Below are positions 10,856 to 23,867 of a stretch of DNA of 64,000 nucleotides, piece after piece. The DNA comes from Paramacrobiotus metropolitanus (lineage: Eukaryota; Tardigrada; Eutardigrada; Parachela; Macrobiotidae), in contig NW_026570256.1 in NCBI RefSeq assembly GCF_019649055.1, forward strand, positions 248,001-312,000, read 5' to 3'. How positions within the stretch are numbered: position 1 is the stretch's first letter; each line of letters starts with the position of its first letter. The notes below the pieces were generated by a model. It was not told the DNA's origin. It worked only from the letters and a program-made list of their open reading frames with translations, and searched no databases. A program made the position numbers and the translations under genes.

Positions 10856-13392
10856 TCACGGTATCCGGAAATTTTCCGCGTTTATCCGGCGATGTGGGGG
10901 AGTAGTGGGAGTTTCACATAACGGCAGTGTGCCGGCGTTTGGGTGAATAATTTTATGCGGTTGTCTCATTAACTGCCGGTAGAACGGTGACTGACGAATA
11001 CTTTGTATGATCGAAGCCATTGCTTTTAATTTAGACTTTAGAGGTGTTGATTTTAATTTACTTTTTGATAACTTTGATGGAAATTTAGCTTTTGACACTC
11101 CTTGTGTTAAGAAAGTCTGTTCTGTATGCGGAATTTCATCGCTTTCGGCAACTGCTTTTAATTTCGGCGATACCAATGCGGAGATTTCAGTTATTAATTT
11201 TTCGCACATTTTCAATTTTTGTGGAATCGTTATGTTTTTACTAGAAACAATCCGACAATTCGAACAATTATTATTTAAGCTTTTAACGACAGATGACTTG
11301 ATGTAAGGTGTTCGCGGTCTGAGAAAATCAGATGTTTGCATATTTTCTCGTTGTTCAGTTAATATCAGTCTGCAACGAGATGCCGATTTATCCAAACGAT
11401 TACTGTAAAAGTTAATTTCTTCAGTATCGTAGAATTTAGGGGGTACATAGGCATGTCCATAAGGCCCTCCTTTATTATAAGATCTCAACCGTTTTCCTTG
11501 TTCACTGTACCAAAAGGAATCTCCTCTTCGGCGTAACATACATTTTATAAAGTTGTCGTACTGTGACTGCACTTTGGCTTTAATGTCATCGGGGCATATG
11601 CGCGGTAATGTTTGTTTGTCGTCAAGGCTGAAATCTGTGCATTCACCATACGAATGGAAAAAGTCTTTACATTTAGGACAAAATAATTTCCCATTGTGTA
11701 GTCGATAGCTGTCGAAATCGATGAATTTTGGATGTACAATTTTGTCCGCGTTACAATGTTTCCGATTATAATATTTTAAGCGATCTCGTTTGGGCGAATT
11801 CTTGCGAAGTCGTGGAGGATAATATTCTTGACTGTGAACACGTTCGCGCGAGTAACTGCGGTGCGACTCACGACGATGCTCGTAACTACGGTTTCGTTCG
11901 CGATAATAATTTTAACTTTTCCAGTGACTTGAACGATAATGTCTTTTATTGTCTTGACTGTCGGGCGAGTAGCGACGGTAATGTTCACGGGAATGCTGCG
12001 AACGTGAGCGGTCACGATGCGCACTGAGTGACCGATTGCCATCATAATTGCGGCGATCTCTGTAATATTCATCATGTGCGCGGCGCCGGCGTGGGACCGG
12101 TGACCGGTGGTCATCTGAACCGCTAAAGTCACTATAATTTTCATGACGAGCGCAATGTCGGTGCACGGCGTCGTCTCTGTTGTTACTGTACGAGTACAGG
12201 TCACGATCAGCAGGGCGATTAATTTCTACATTTATTGACTGTGAAACTGAACATTCTGCTTTGTCAGCGTTATATAATTTTACGAGCACAGAACGAATCT
12301 CAGGTAATGTAACTGCCTTTGACAATGCCAGATACTTCCTGTATTCTGGCACATCAAAAAGCGTGCGGTGAACTTCAGCAGCTTCATAAGAATTGGGCAT
12401 GTTAAGATCGATTTCGTTAAAAAGTATCTGTAATTCATCGAGAAAATCGTTAATGTCTGTTCCTTTTTGGTACATCATTTTGGATAATTTAAGGCGTTTC
12501 TTGACGAGATAATCAAAAGGAAGAAAACGATCAATTAATTCACTTTTCCATTCTTCGTAACTTAATTTTGAACATGTAGGCCAATTGCACTCAAAGTATT
12601 GACGTGCTGTATCACCAAGGTAGGTAGGTAATATGCAAATTTTCTGGATTGAACTCCATCCAATTGCATCGGCAGCTCTCTCGAATTGTTGAAAGAAAGC
12701 TGTTATACTATAATCTGGTTGATCGTTAAAAACTTTGATTTGAAATCCTTCCCACTTAATCTTTTCTGCGACTGTAAAGCAAGCGCTTGCAACACGCAGT
12801 TAAAATTAAACTGTCCTTGCTCATTTGTCATGTTCGCGGTATGAGCAGGTGCGGTGTGCTGCGCAGCTGTGTGTACGGCAGACTCTCTCTGGGCGGTTGC
12901 TAACTGAGTGCTATGCAAAGCAGTTTGAGTGAGTGACTCATCGGAAGGCTCATCATCTGAAAAGGTAATTAATGTTTCTTCTTGTTTATAACGTTGCTCG
13001 AGTCTGTCGTGTCGAAGCACCGGTTCTGTGTGGCTGATGTGAGTGCATGCTGTATTCCCACGCACTGCGCTCTGTCCACTGTTTTCCCTTGAAGGTGCAT
13101 GTGTAAGGCTGCGGGCCGGTTGGGCAGAGGACACAGACTGGACAGCAGACGTTGACGCTGCGTGTAATGTCGACGGGGAAAGCGCGTTAATTTTTCCAGT
13201 GTTATCATTCTTGATACAAGTGTTCGGCAAAGTAATGTTGTGCTTTAACATGTAGGAAGATAATTTATCAACATAACCTGACCTAGAGACTTTCCAATTA
13301 ATGTACACGTTTAGACTGTTGCTGATCTCCTGCAACTGCGCCTTGGTGAGTTCACCAAGCTGAGACTGCAAATTTATCTCCTCAGATTCCAT
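10856..13392 (-). pseudogene. gag: Gag of an LTR-type retroelement, decayed
   Basis: Reading leftwards: an N-terminal low-complexity region (13392 to about 12770); a Gag core with the typical FFQQFERAADAIGW...YLGDTARQYFE...WKSELIDRF pattern (about 12760-12500); an Arg/Ser/Tyr-rich stretch (12200-11900); and a CCHC zinc knuckle, CPKCKDFFHSYGEC (C-x2-C-x4-H-x4-C), at 11640-11681. The frame changes once near 12770. An in-frame TAA at 11912-11914 interrupts an otherwise continuous reading frame from 12478 to 10856. No protease, reverse transcriptase or integrase follows. This is a non-autonomous or truncated element. Confidence 0.75.
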
Positions 13393-16143
13393 TGAACTGG
13401 TGGACCATGACAGTTAATGTTGTGCTCTTAAAGCATTTAGACCAGTGTTTACGATACACAAGGAAGTTTTGGCGCGAACCAGACCACGGCGGCACAGCGG
13501 CGCCGGGTGAACAACGGTAATATAACGGTTAGCCAAAGCGCGAACAAATAATGCAGCAAAAATTATTTTTCTATATTCGCAGTTTTAATATTTTCTGATA
13601 AAATGGCATCGCAACAGGAACAGTGATGTTAATTAATTTAGCGTTCGGAAAATTAATATAAAACTTTGATGTTATTAATGTATCAAGACCAAACAAAGCA
13701 AATTTCACGGCTTTAACTGTCACTGTAAACACTCACGAAACGGCTATCCGTTCCGGGACTTCCGCTGGTTGGTGTCGGAAGTAGCGATGTTACGAAAATC
13801 GCTGGTACAGGCTGCAGGCGTCCAGGTGGAATGGTTCTTTACAGGAGCGCCATGTAACAGTGGCCTATCTGGCTACTGTTATAGTGGGGTGGCGATCAGC
13901 CTTTACCACGATTAAACGGCTGTTGGTGTGAAAGGTGGCACGAACGGCAACGACGCGGTCGTGGACGCTCTTAACTGATGTTACACAATTACACAGGTGG
14001 CTCCGATTGGGATGACACAGGTTCATCCCAAGCGGTCAACACAACAACGTAACTCAAGGCATGTTTAATGACAAGGCGTTCAAGAAACGGAGCAAGGTTG
14101 TAAGCCAGGGTTTCAGCAAGAGGAACAATCAAGTAGATGCAAGCTGTAGCAAGCGAGTGTCAAGACTCAAGACTGAATTCTAGAAATTCATGAGAAAGGA
14201 AACTAGCCGGTAAAGTGGACACAAATTCATAACGCGATGGAATGATTCATCATAACTGGGCGGTCTTATCGTTCGTACAAATACTATCGCTACAATATAC
14301 TGCATATGACGACCGATGACAAAATTATTGACAATACACAGCACAGCCCTAACAGCTGGTAAGAAATCAACAATATTTCGACTCGTTAAGCCGTTAAGGC
14401 TACTCGTACTAAAAGTAAATCTTAAATACAACATGATTGAGACGTGTGATTTTCGTGACAACTTGCCGTATATCACATATTAGTGTGTTTTTCGCGATAA
14501 CAACTGGCCGTATGCATACCATGTACTACATTATTATACGGAACCTATATATTGTACTGCTTCACAGACAGCCATTCATACAGTACTACCAAGGTAGGGT
14601 GAGGGCTGGTATTGGAACTGTCAGAATTTGCTGCACGAAAACAATAGGGCTGTATTAAGCGTTTGAACCTGGGTCCGACTCCGGAAGGGTAACTGATGTA
14701 CGGTATGTAGCCGGCAACTAACAACCATTCGGTATGGTGAATGTGCCGTATATACAGTAATCTGCTCTATTTAATTGTCAAGCATTCATCCCACTCGGCT
14801 TGATTCTCGCATGCCTGTTTATTATTAATAGCACATCTTTGTTTCAACATAGGCGCAGCAGTTGATTAAGTCCAGGTGAACCTTAAACAATATTATTATT
14901 ATTTAACAATAATACTAATAGTATTTAACTATTGTATTAATATAATACCGTAATGAAATCTTATTTTGTTATCACGTTTCTGAAAGTGCAATCGTCTGTA
15001 TCCTGCGGCTTGATGCTGCTTGATGTGGACAGTGGACATCGGCAGGGACAAATTGCGTCTTGGTCTGACAATAGTGCAGTTAGTAGTAACTTCAGTGGCC
15101 TAGCGTTTAAGCATTTCCAAAACTGTGGTTAACGATCAGCTCCTGCTGCAAAATTTTGGTATTTGCCGGGGATGTTACCGCTATCAACCAACCCTGGGCA
15201 GTTATGAAAAATCCACACCCGGTCCTTATAATTAACAGGTTCTGGGAGCGTGTTAGTTACGGCGGCGGCCTTACGCTATTCATGAGTGCTTCATGTTATA
15301 CCGTGATTTACGCTATCGTGGACATTTTTTTACGAAATTTTTAATATTATGAGAGTTACGTTAGAGTCAGGCTTTTCGGGCAACAAACTACGCTACATAT
15401 AGCTACGTTTCAACTAATAGAAATAGAAATAACTCGCATTAAGTTAAATACATAGTTGAAAATAACTGCCCGGGTTTGGATCAACTCGAATGGTAAGCAA
15501 ATAAAACAAACTGGACATATACCCGATTCGTCATAGATAAAATTTGGGAACTGCATTAACTACAGTATTGTCCAGCAACACGTATATAACCGGCAAAACC
15601 ATGGATCCACCGTTTCTGACGTACGTCCACTGTAATTTAGACTGTAATTGGAGACAGTAATTTGGACAGTAAGTACTCGTATTTCTCTCCAAATAGGTCT
15701 TACAGAATATTTTTCAGGATGGCCCACGAACTGCCAAATCCAGTAGTTCTGCTATGTTCGGAGAACAGCGGGAGTTCGGGTGGTTACACCGGTTACAGCA
15801 TGTACAAATACTTTACAAATACTCTATGTACAGATACTTTACATAGGAGTACTTCATCGTAACGCCCATTATACAAATTTTTGCTGCATAGCAGATAAAA
15901 AAATTATTGCGAGTATAATTTACTGACACCAGCAATTACCTACTGTACTAAATATCTGATGTACTCATATTCCTGCTAAGCTTCGGTCATGCAGTGCCCG
16001 CCATAAGCAAGTACACTTTCCTAGTATTATTATTGTTATCACGTCTCTGAAAGTATGCTCGTCTGTATCCATGTGGGCCTGCGGCATGTATGTTGGTATA
16101 ACTGGGGAAGGTGGAATACAGCATTGTAGGCCATTTCAGTACT
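13393..16143. other. Intergenic stretch
   Basis: No supported gene. AT-rich simple sequence at about 14885-14945 (runs of TTATTA and AATACT). Confidence 0.5.
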
Positions 16144-16144
16144 G

Positions 16145-16409
16145 GGCAGCATCCATAAATTACGTAACGCAAAAATTCGACATTTTGATACCTCCCTCCC
16201 CCTATGTCACCAGTGCAAACAAACGGAGATCCCCTCCCCTGAGCGTTATGTAACAAAATTAAGAACCCCTCGATAGATATAGCATGGGGACGTCATAATA
16301 GTATCAAATTTTCAAAGCCCCCCTCCCCATTGTAACAATTAGTAACGCTTTCAAGGCCTCTGGCCTCCCCCCTCCCCCAGAATGCGTTACGTAATTTTTG
16401 GATGCCGCC
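16145..16409. mobile_element. MITE with terminal inverted repeats
   Basis: 265 bp bounded by GGCAGCATCCATAAATTACG at the left and its near reverse complement, ending GGATGCCGCC, at the right; both arms contain ATTACGTAACGC or its reverse complement. The interior has C-rich and G-rich runs and no coding frame. The flanks TACTG and TAGTG could be a diverged 5-bp target duplication. The superfamily is not assigned. Confidence 0.75.
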
Positions 16410-16737
16410 TAGTGCATATGCATCCTACACTATAAAGCTGCCACATTACGACATCGATGTGCTTTCCCAATCGATATGGCAGTACACGAGTACTTATCTG
16501 TAGTCTGTACTAGTGCATTAGCGCTGCAACTTGTATGTGTACAAGTTACGCATGCATACATACAACTAACGTTAGAACCGCCTGAAAACTGGCTTGTATG
16601 TATGGGTCGTAACGTGTTTGAGCGAGCTGGTGTGCGGCACGCGTGTAGGTGCCAGCTGCCTCGCATGTACATATACAAGTGGCCAATCTGACTGCCCGTT
16701 GATCTCCAAAATTTTGAAAACTTCTCTTTCGTACATC

Positions 16738-17028
16738 TCTCAACGGATCTTCCCAATCGACATATCAGAAGATGAAGAATTAAATTTAAAACTTTTGGTA
16801 TCTAGTAGATATTTATGAATCAAGAAAGTTATGGCCGTTTTGGTTTCTCGTAGACTTAGCATAGGCCCGTGAAAGGAGGCGGTGGCTTGCATCCTATGTT
16901 AAGTCTACGAGAAACCAAAACAGTCATAACTTTCTTGATTCGCCATAAATATCCACTTGCAAAATACCAAAAAGTTTTAAATTTAATTTTCCATCTTCTG
17001 ATATGTCGACTGGGAAGATCCGTTGAGA
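16738..17028. repeat. Long imperfect inverted repeat (foldback)
   Basis: Left arm 16738-16865 and right arm 16893-17028 are near-complements with a loop of about 27 bases. Matching landmarks include CAACGGATCTTCCCA with TGGGAAGATCCGTTG and GGTTTCTCGTAGACTTA with its complement. Weaker complementarity continues outward to about 16670 and 17100. A transcript would fold into a hairpin of more than 120 bp. No coding capacity. Confidence 0.85.
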
Positions 17029-17883
17029 AGCAAACGAAAAACGAGCGTTTGAAATTTCGAGGTTGACTGGCAGCTGGATCGGCTACTTGTATGTATGCAT
17101 GCAAAGGGGTGGAGTTACAGGCATACACGTAAGGGCCTTACGTGGATGGATTTTTGGCACCGCCTTCACACACGCATACATCTAATTTGCGCGGCAGCGA
17201 ATCGCCGCGGTGTGGGTTCGGTCATGACGTAACTTGTATAGATGGATCCTTACTTGTCGGCCATACAAGTAACCAACGCACATGGTCTACTATACTTGTT
17301 TCGATCAATATCGCCACGCTAGTACTGTCTGTGCCTTCCGTTCCCCGTTTACCACCAAAGCTCAGCCTTCTTGTGTTGTAGTTGCCCATGTTTCATGCAG
17401 TTTTATGAAAATGCAAGCACGAATTTTGATGATAAGCTTTACTGAACACCGGCAGTGTCATACGGTTTCAAGCAGCATATTATGATCTTATTTTTGAAAG
17501 ATTCTAATACTTCCTGACCAGCTTACAACGTCCTGCAGTTTAAGTACGTGCAAATACACGGTTCAATCTTTGTACGCAGTGTACGGTATCAGTGTATGTG
17601 CCATGAAAAGCTCCGTTAAAACTATACATGTTATTTAATGGCGTTTGCGTTTTAATTCCACGGGACTACTCTCCTCCAGACAACACAATATTCCTGTATT
17701 CCTGTCCACTCTCAAGAGCGTGAATACAGTTGTCAAGAGAAACCTACCGAACTACAGCAGTACACACGCAACCCATGTACTGTTCCCCGTAAAACATACT
17801 TATGGTCTAACTTTATCGGGCGCTCTACAGTAACTGCATAATCCAAATCTGCACATAACCGATTATTAAAGCGGAAACTGAAT
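17029..17883. other. Intergenic stretch
   Basis: No supported gene; upstream flank of the F-box-like gene. Confidence 0.4.
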
Positions 17884-19881
17884 ATGGAGCGTCATTTTCT
17901 ACCGCGAATCGGAAGATACCCGCTTGTCGCTGGCGTCTATGACCGCTTTCTAGTGGATATTTTGGGCGGGGATGCTGTGTATCGTGGATACGTTTGTGGT
18001 ATCGACAATAATGACCACTGTATGGTGCGAGTGGGTTCCATGCAGCGATTACAGCGCATTCCCATAGATCAACTGCGTTTGGTAGATCCCGAGGAATCCA
18101 AATTAATTCATCCAAATACATTGCCAGAAGAAATCGAGCTGTTGGTTAGTGTGGAGGAGAATCAGCCAGAATCCTGGCAACCCGTCGTTCTTCTTGTCGA
18201 CGGCACGCTCATGGAGAATTTATCCCTTGTAAACGTAGATGTATGCGTGTTTGGCGATTTTGTCAAACGCTATTTGGTCCTGCATAGCACAGAGATCGGT
18301 ATGGCGTTCAGCTGTCTCCGCCCCCGCGGATATCTCGGGGCGCCAGTCACACCACAGTCGTTTCGTCAAGTGACAATCCCCATCGTTCAGCTGATGTTTT
18401 ACTCACATGCGGAACGTCGCAGTTACAAATTTTCGGATAACACTGAACATACTCTAGAGCGAATCCGAGAATTCCCGTCATTTCGTAGTCGTTTTTTGCG
18501 AAATACTCGCAATATTATGTTTCTCGGCGTTAGCGAAGATAAAGTTGAGCTGCTGTGTAGAAGAGGCTATAAACTAGAGGCCGACGAAGGGCTCGTGTTC
18601 TCGGTATCCGGAGAGTGGTATAAAAGATTGTTTGCTCCTGGCTCAGACATTATTATTCCGTGCCGCCGCGCTCTGGAAGAGATGCTTACCATTATTACGT
18701 TCCAGCATGGTAATTGTCATAAGAAAATTTCCTTGCTGCATTGTGTGAACTTTAGCCTCTGACCTGTCACAATTGCAGACCTGAACGAGCTGGATGAAAC
18801 CCGTTTTGGTGACCTTTACGTGGAACTGTGCCTGATGGTGTTCGGTTATTTAGATGTTTTCGACCAACACTGCCTCCGCCGGTAAAGAGCCGGTAAAGAA
18901 CTCAAAGCGCGCTTTCCCAGATCGATAGCTCACAATAAATAAACTGGCCCTTAATTTAAGGCTTACTTAATTTTATTTTATTTCATCGTATGTTGTCACG
19001 TAGAAGTCAAGTTACGCTCTTGTTGCTTTTGTATAGACTGATTTTTTTGCAGATCGTGCAGACATTTTGACCATTTGTTGTCGTCGGTTGTTATCCATCA
19101 ATCTATAATTCTGCCATATCAGCCTGAGCATACGACACAGATTTTGAGTTATTTTACCTGTCGTGAAAACTTCTGTGAAATGGCTTACATTCTTGCGAAC
19201 TGTGTAACCACGAAAGCTAGAATCTTTTGTCTCACTGGCAACTGGAGCGACCGACTACGCCCCATCACAATGCTACTGAGATCTTTGGGCGTGCAGCTTG
19301 ATTATCTGGTCATCGCCAACAACTCCGAGCTCTTCCTACACGAATTTTTTCCATTTCCACGGTCAGATCTCATGTTGTACACGTACGACTTTGTGGACAT
19401 TCAACCCAATTATCTGTATCTGGCCGAAGGTGCTTGTATTGATTATGCTTCCCTTTGTCGGCGTGTTGTACTACAAAATTGCTGTTTCAATAGCAGATTA
19501 TCGATATGTTTCATGGCAATTATGATGATCGATGCAGTTCAGCATACGAGTATGTTCATCCCGGAAGCGCCTGAACGACGGCACATCCGATGTTGCCATG
19601 ACCCTTTTTATATCACCATTCCTCGTTGTCAGTACAGTTTCACCAGTTCATCGACACCCACCTTTGAAACAACCTTCAGGTCCGCGCTCGCTGAGTTTTG
19701 TCCGGCAGTGAAGAGCAGACAAGTGAACACTTTATTGCGTTGGCTTGAGTCCTTGACACCTGAAGATTTAGAACCCAGAAAGTGTATTTGGCCGTTTATT
19801 GCGCTGACTTATGAGCTGTGGGTTTGCATGAACTGCCAAAGCTTTTGCAGATATTCTCATTGTCATAACGGGTTTTTATAA
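17884..19881 (+). CDS. Three-exon F-box-like protein of a local gene family (gene 2)
   Basis: Exons 17884-18709, 18779-18881 and 19053-19881 have canonical GT/AG borders and join in phase (1758 bases, 585 residues). Exon 1 is a beta-rich N-terminal region with no named domain (GGDAVYRGYVCGIDNNDHCM; NQPESWQPVVLLV). Exon 2 plus the start of exon 3 look like an F-box: LNELDETRFGDLYVELCLMV, then FGYLDVFDQHCLRR and SCRHFDHLLSS, resembling the usual L..LP.E....IFSYLD..DL.....VCR.W..L pattern. If so, the protein would be a substrate adaptor of an SCF ubiquitin ligase. Exon 3 is an unassigned Cys-containing region. A relative lies at 6245-8871 (opposite strand) and a fragment at 47839-48250. The start is the first ATG of exon 1; an upstream exon cannot be excluded. 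Confidence 0.7.
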
Positions 19882-20968
19882 TTTGACAGGTGGAAAGAAA
19901 AGCCTCCCAGGTGTCTAGAAGACGCCAAAAAAGACATTTCCAATAAATTTTCTTCGAATAAATTGATGTTGCAGACACTTGCTCTGTTGCTACCGTGCAT
20001 TACTGACGGATTTTGTTCCAATACACACGCGGTGGACAGCGAGGCGCTATGAAGTACCATAGTAGGCTGTTGTCTGGTTGTAATAAAAAAAAAACGGCTG
20101 AACTTTTCTGATTGCATTTCTAATCTCATGTAATGATATGCGACAGACAAAATTCCGTAACAAGCGGACGGAATCCCTACTGAAGATCGTCCGTAGGGAG
20201 GCAGGTAAAGTCACGAAACGCTGTCGATGTATGTGAACAACGCCACCCTTTTTCAGCACGGGGATGTTTACCACGCAATGCAATAGAAACTTTCTGCTTG
20301 CATTCCGATGATTCTTAGAAAATGTTCCTGTGGAATCATGTCCTTCATTAACAGGATAAACAGAAATAAACAAAATACCGATTTCCAGACGTTGTTTAAT
20401 CGATGTAGCGAGTTTCACTCCCGTATTACCAGCTTCACAACCATTAATCAAATTGCCCCAAAAACCCAAAGAAGATAGAAGAAAGAAGATAGAAGAAAGA
20501 AGATAGAAGAAACCCAAAAAACAGAAAGTACTCTTGTATCTGGTCAGGGTCTTACTGCACAGGCACAATTTCACACTGAAAGCGACTGGCATCAAATGCG
20601 CCAACGCGGATTTCCAGGCAGTCAGGTATGTACACTGAACCATCCATAGGTTTTATCCACTGACTGCAAACTGGTATTATTGATTTTCGTTGAATAGATG
20701 ATTGCTTCATTGGTAGCTTGTCGTGATAAAGGGCACCGGTATCAGCAACCTGCTTATTATCTGCACGCTTTCGTTAGCCAGCTGAAAAACAATTTACAGC
20801 TGAAATGCCGAATGTGCTCTAATGTAATTATTATGAAACTACTTCCGCTTCGCCTCCGTGTTTCTTCTGGTCTAGGGTGGCTTTCTGGATTTCTATAAAC
20901 AGTCCATTTCCTAATTTTTGGTTTACATAGCGTATTACACAATTAACAAAAACAACAATCCTTAACAT
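19882..20968. other. Intergenic stretch with a short purine repeat
   Basis: No supported gene. Positions 20463-20511 are a GAAGATAGAAGAAA-type tandem repeat of about 14 bp, a little over three copies. Confidence 0.5.
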
Positions 20969-21637
20969 TCATTGCCGTTTAGCTAATTTGAAGGCAAAAT
21001 ACACATCCTCCTTCTCCACCATGTCACTAAAAGTACCGAGAACAGATACTGCATTTCCTCGCTGAATCTCGATACCTATTTTCTGACGCAAAAACTCCCC
21101 TGAGCGAGGGTTGCCTGTACAGTCACAGATCTTTCTCGACAAATCCTTAAAGAACTTCTTCGTCAGCGGTCCGAATGTTCCCGTAGTTTCGAACGCCAGC
21201 GGTTGAACAACGTAGCGATCTGCCAGCCCGCTGTACTTTCCTAACTTTCGGTTTTCCCGTATTTCCGCTGCACTCCCCGGCGCTCTGGACGTCTGGCCGA
21301 TGTAAGTTTGGGCAAAGGTGTCTGCCACGGTAACATCCCACACTAGCGGCTTTCCATTCTTCCACGGGAAAGCTGTCACTCCGTCGGGCCGCTTTCCGTC
21401 GCCTCTGTCTAAGCCCACCGGCTCGAGTGAGGAAGGCACTTTTGCCGAAGTCAAAGCCCGCTTGGTTGCTTCATTCAGAACGGCGTGGACACCGAGCCTT
21501 CCTTTCGCCAGCTTGCAAACCAGGCCATGGTGTCCGAGACTGTCCACGGTGCTGCCGCATCGACACACATGCATCTGACATACTGGAGCTTTTTGGTTGA
21601 AACTTGTTGTAGTCAATGTGGCTGTATTATTGTACAT
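20969..21637 (-). pseudogene. C-terminal fragment of a non-LTR (LINE-like) retroelement
   Basis: 222 codons starting near a Cys/His cluster (CQMHVCRCGSTVDSLGHHGL) and continuing with KRPDGVTAFPWKNGKPLVWD followed by VTVADT. The RPDG...W-D-V-T arrangement resembles the restriction-like endonuclease tail of some non-LTR elements; I recognise the segment as a repeated C-terminal module in invertebrate retroelements but cannot name the clade. No reverse transcriptase lies upstream (to the right), so this is a typical 5'-truncated insertion whose 3' end is near 20960. Confidence 0.6.
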
Positions 21638-23207
21638 ATATACGCACTGGACAGAGTCAAAGCATTCTCACTTCCTGTATGGCTGTGTATAAGCCACGCC
21701 CCTTTTTCACTCCTGAATAAAAAATTAAAAAAAACAGACTGTAATTTCGAGCGCATTTCGAGCGTTAAATGTGAGCCGGATAGTGGCAGCATCGCTCACT
21801 GTTCGCCTATTCTGCTGCGGGACAGTGGTAGTTAAACTTAGTAACCTAAACCAAAATTCTCGAACTCGCGTCTTTTGAGTAGTGGAGTCATTCTGCGCCG
21901 AACGGGAGGACTCTTTAATTAAATTGGATATCATTCTTTCGGTGAAACTGTGGCACAATCGCAGAACGGCGAGGAAGGATGGGTCACAGTATCAGTTTAA
22001 ATACTGTACTATCTTCCAGACCCATGACCTGATCTTGCCCACCTTTATTCTAATGATAGCACTTTCCTTCAGCATAGTGACATCCTGCTACTGAAGCAGC
22101 AGCAATTCTTCACAATATGATGTCATAAAAATAAAGATGACATCGGTGATTTCATTATCAAATCTGGGAAGAGATAATTTCCGTGCAGTCTAGTTTCATG
22201 TGCATTGTTATCAGTGTTTGAGGAAGGCATTCTTCCCAATTACCAATGAGATGCAAAATGTTGGCATCTTGGCAGATAGTATCCCCGACAAGGTGAGCTA
22301 GATTCCGGTTACCGGAACCGGATGGGTTTATATTTCAGCTTTTCATTGACGTACTTATGTTGGTTTGGCAGTATTACGCATTGTCAGAATATTTTTCGCG
22401 ACAACCGTCAACGGGATTATTTGCACGTTCTGAAAACAATGAAACCCTTTTTTTAAAAGACCAAAAGCATGCATGAGCAATTGGACATTCCATTGCTTCC
22501 ATCAGCACATTTTAAACAAAACGTATAAACGTGGGAATTTTTGCCCGACATGAGTCACTTGGGAGATGTGACAACTAGTTCCACTACACACCTTTAGCAT
22601 GGATGCGAAACCAAGAAACCGAAACAGCGCCAGTTTGCACGACATAATTTTTTATTTTTCATAATCTGCTATCAGATTCATAGGCCGGCATATAATATTA
22701 CAAGAAATGACGTCGGCTACGCCTCCGCATTTCTTAAGGTCCCCAGCCGGTCTAGATTAGTATGTTGATAAATTACTGAATTTCCGAAGCGAAAACATAC
22801 ATACCCAAATGTAAGAAACAGTTATTGCCTACCCTAGGTATCAATTGGATAGCCGTGTTAGGCCAGTCACTCATTCACCTCACGGGCAGTTTGCACTAAA
22901 CAGCAGTGGTAGTTTGGTCACTCAATCAATCAACACTACTTTCACTGTGGGACAGTTTGTGAATGAGCAAGGTCGATGTCAAGTAAGAGAAAACTGTTGG
23001 AAGAAAAAGATTAAAATTAATAAGACTTAGTAATGCAATAAAGAGTATGCAGAACGCTACTGAACTTAATGACCATTCAGTTCTTAACTGATCTTTATTT
23101 GTGGAAGCTAAAACATTCATCTAAAAAAAATGGGAATCAGATACATTCAACAATGATGATGCAAGCATCTTGGACCCAACAGGTCATGTTTAAAAGATTA
23201 ATGACAA
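21638..23207. other. Left flank of the large transposon
   Basis: No supported gene. Confidence 0.4.
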
Positions 23208-23213
23208 TGACGA
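23208..23213. repeat. Left target-site duplication TGACGA
   Basis: TGACGA directly precedes the left terminal repeat and is repeated as TGACGA at 47798-47803. The T at 47798 may belong either to the duplication (6 bp, the usual length for Polintons) or to the element end (5-bp duplication GACGA with symmetrical AG...CT termini). Confidence 0.85.
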
Positions 23214-23521
23214 AGTAGATTAGACAGGGAGTTTAGACCCTACCTATTGTACTCTACTCTATAATTATCTATAATTAGTGCGCTCATGCGTGACGTGCGT
23301 GCATCCGAGCGTAACGTATAATTATGTAGTGTAGTGGAGCGTAACCGTACACTAATTACAGGTGTACACTAATTAGGGCTAATTATAGGTTATGTAATAC
23401 TGTATACTAATTACAGGTAAACCCGAAAAACAATTACAAATTTAATTTAGTTTTTTAATTAGTTTTTTATGTTTTTTCTACGTAATTATGTGTTTTTTGT
23501 AGGTGTGCAAGTGTTTTTTGT
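23214..23521. repeat. Left terminal inverted repeat of the Polinton
   Basis: Begins AGTAGATTAGACAGGGAGTT. It matches the reverse complement of 47509-47798 with scattered mismatches. The left copy has an extra 17 bp (a second ACAGGTGTACACTAATT unit near 23359-23375) relative to the right copy. Similarity fades after the last GTTTTTTG run. Confidence 0.9.
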
Positions 23522-23867
23522 TCGAAAAAGTACCGCTTTTTTAGAACTTCAAGCTGCAGATGCCATGGTATTTTATTGAACGCATCGCATTTGTAGTTTG
23601 AAAGTGTAAAAAGTAACGGCAATGTTCAAGCGTTAACCCCTTCGCAGTTTATCGAGAAAAAACACAGATACGTATGTAGTGATACTTACCAGATATATGC
23701 ACAACAGAAAAAAACAAAAGAATGTGTAGTCATAATACCTGCCCACGGTGAAGCACGAACAAAATCAGAAAATCAGTGTTCTGACAGGAACCATACATGA
23801 AATGAAATAAAAAACCATTAATAACAGCTGCAGAGAAAAAAACACCTACACACACACACTCCATCCG

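Noticed and set aside
10576-13875. Long terminal repeats around the first gag
   Set aside because: Only about 20 bases (TGTAACAGTGGCCTAT...GGCTAC) are shared; the match could not be extended.
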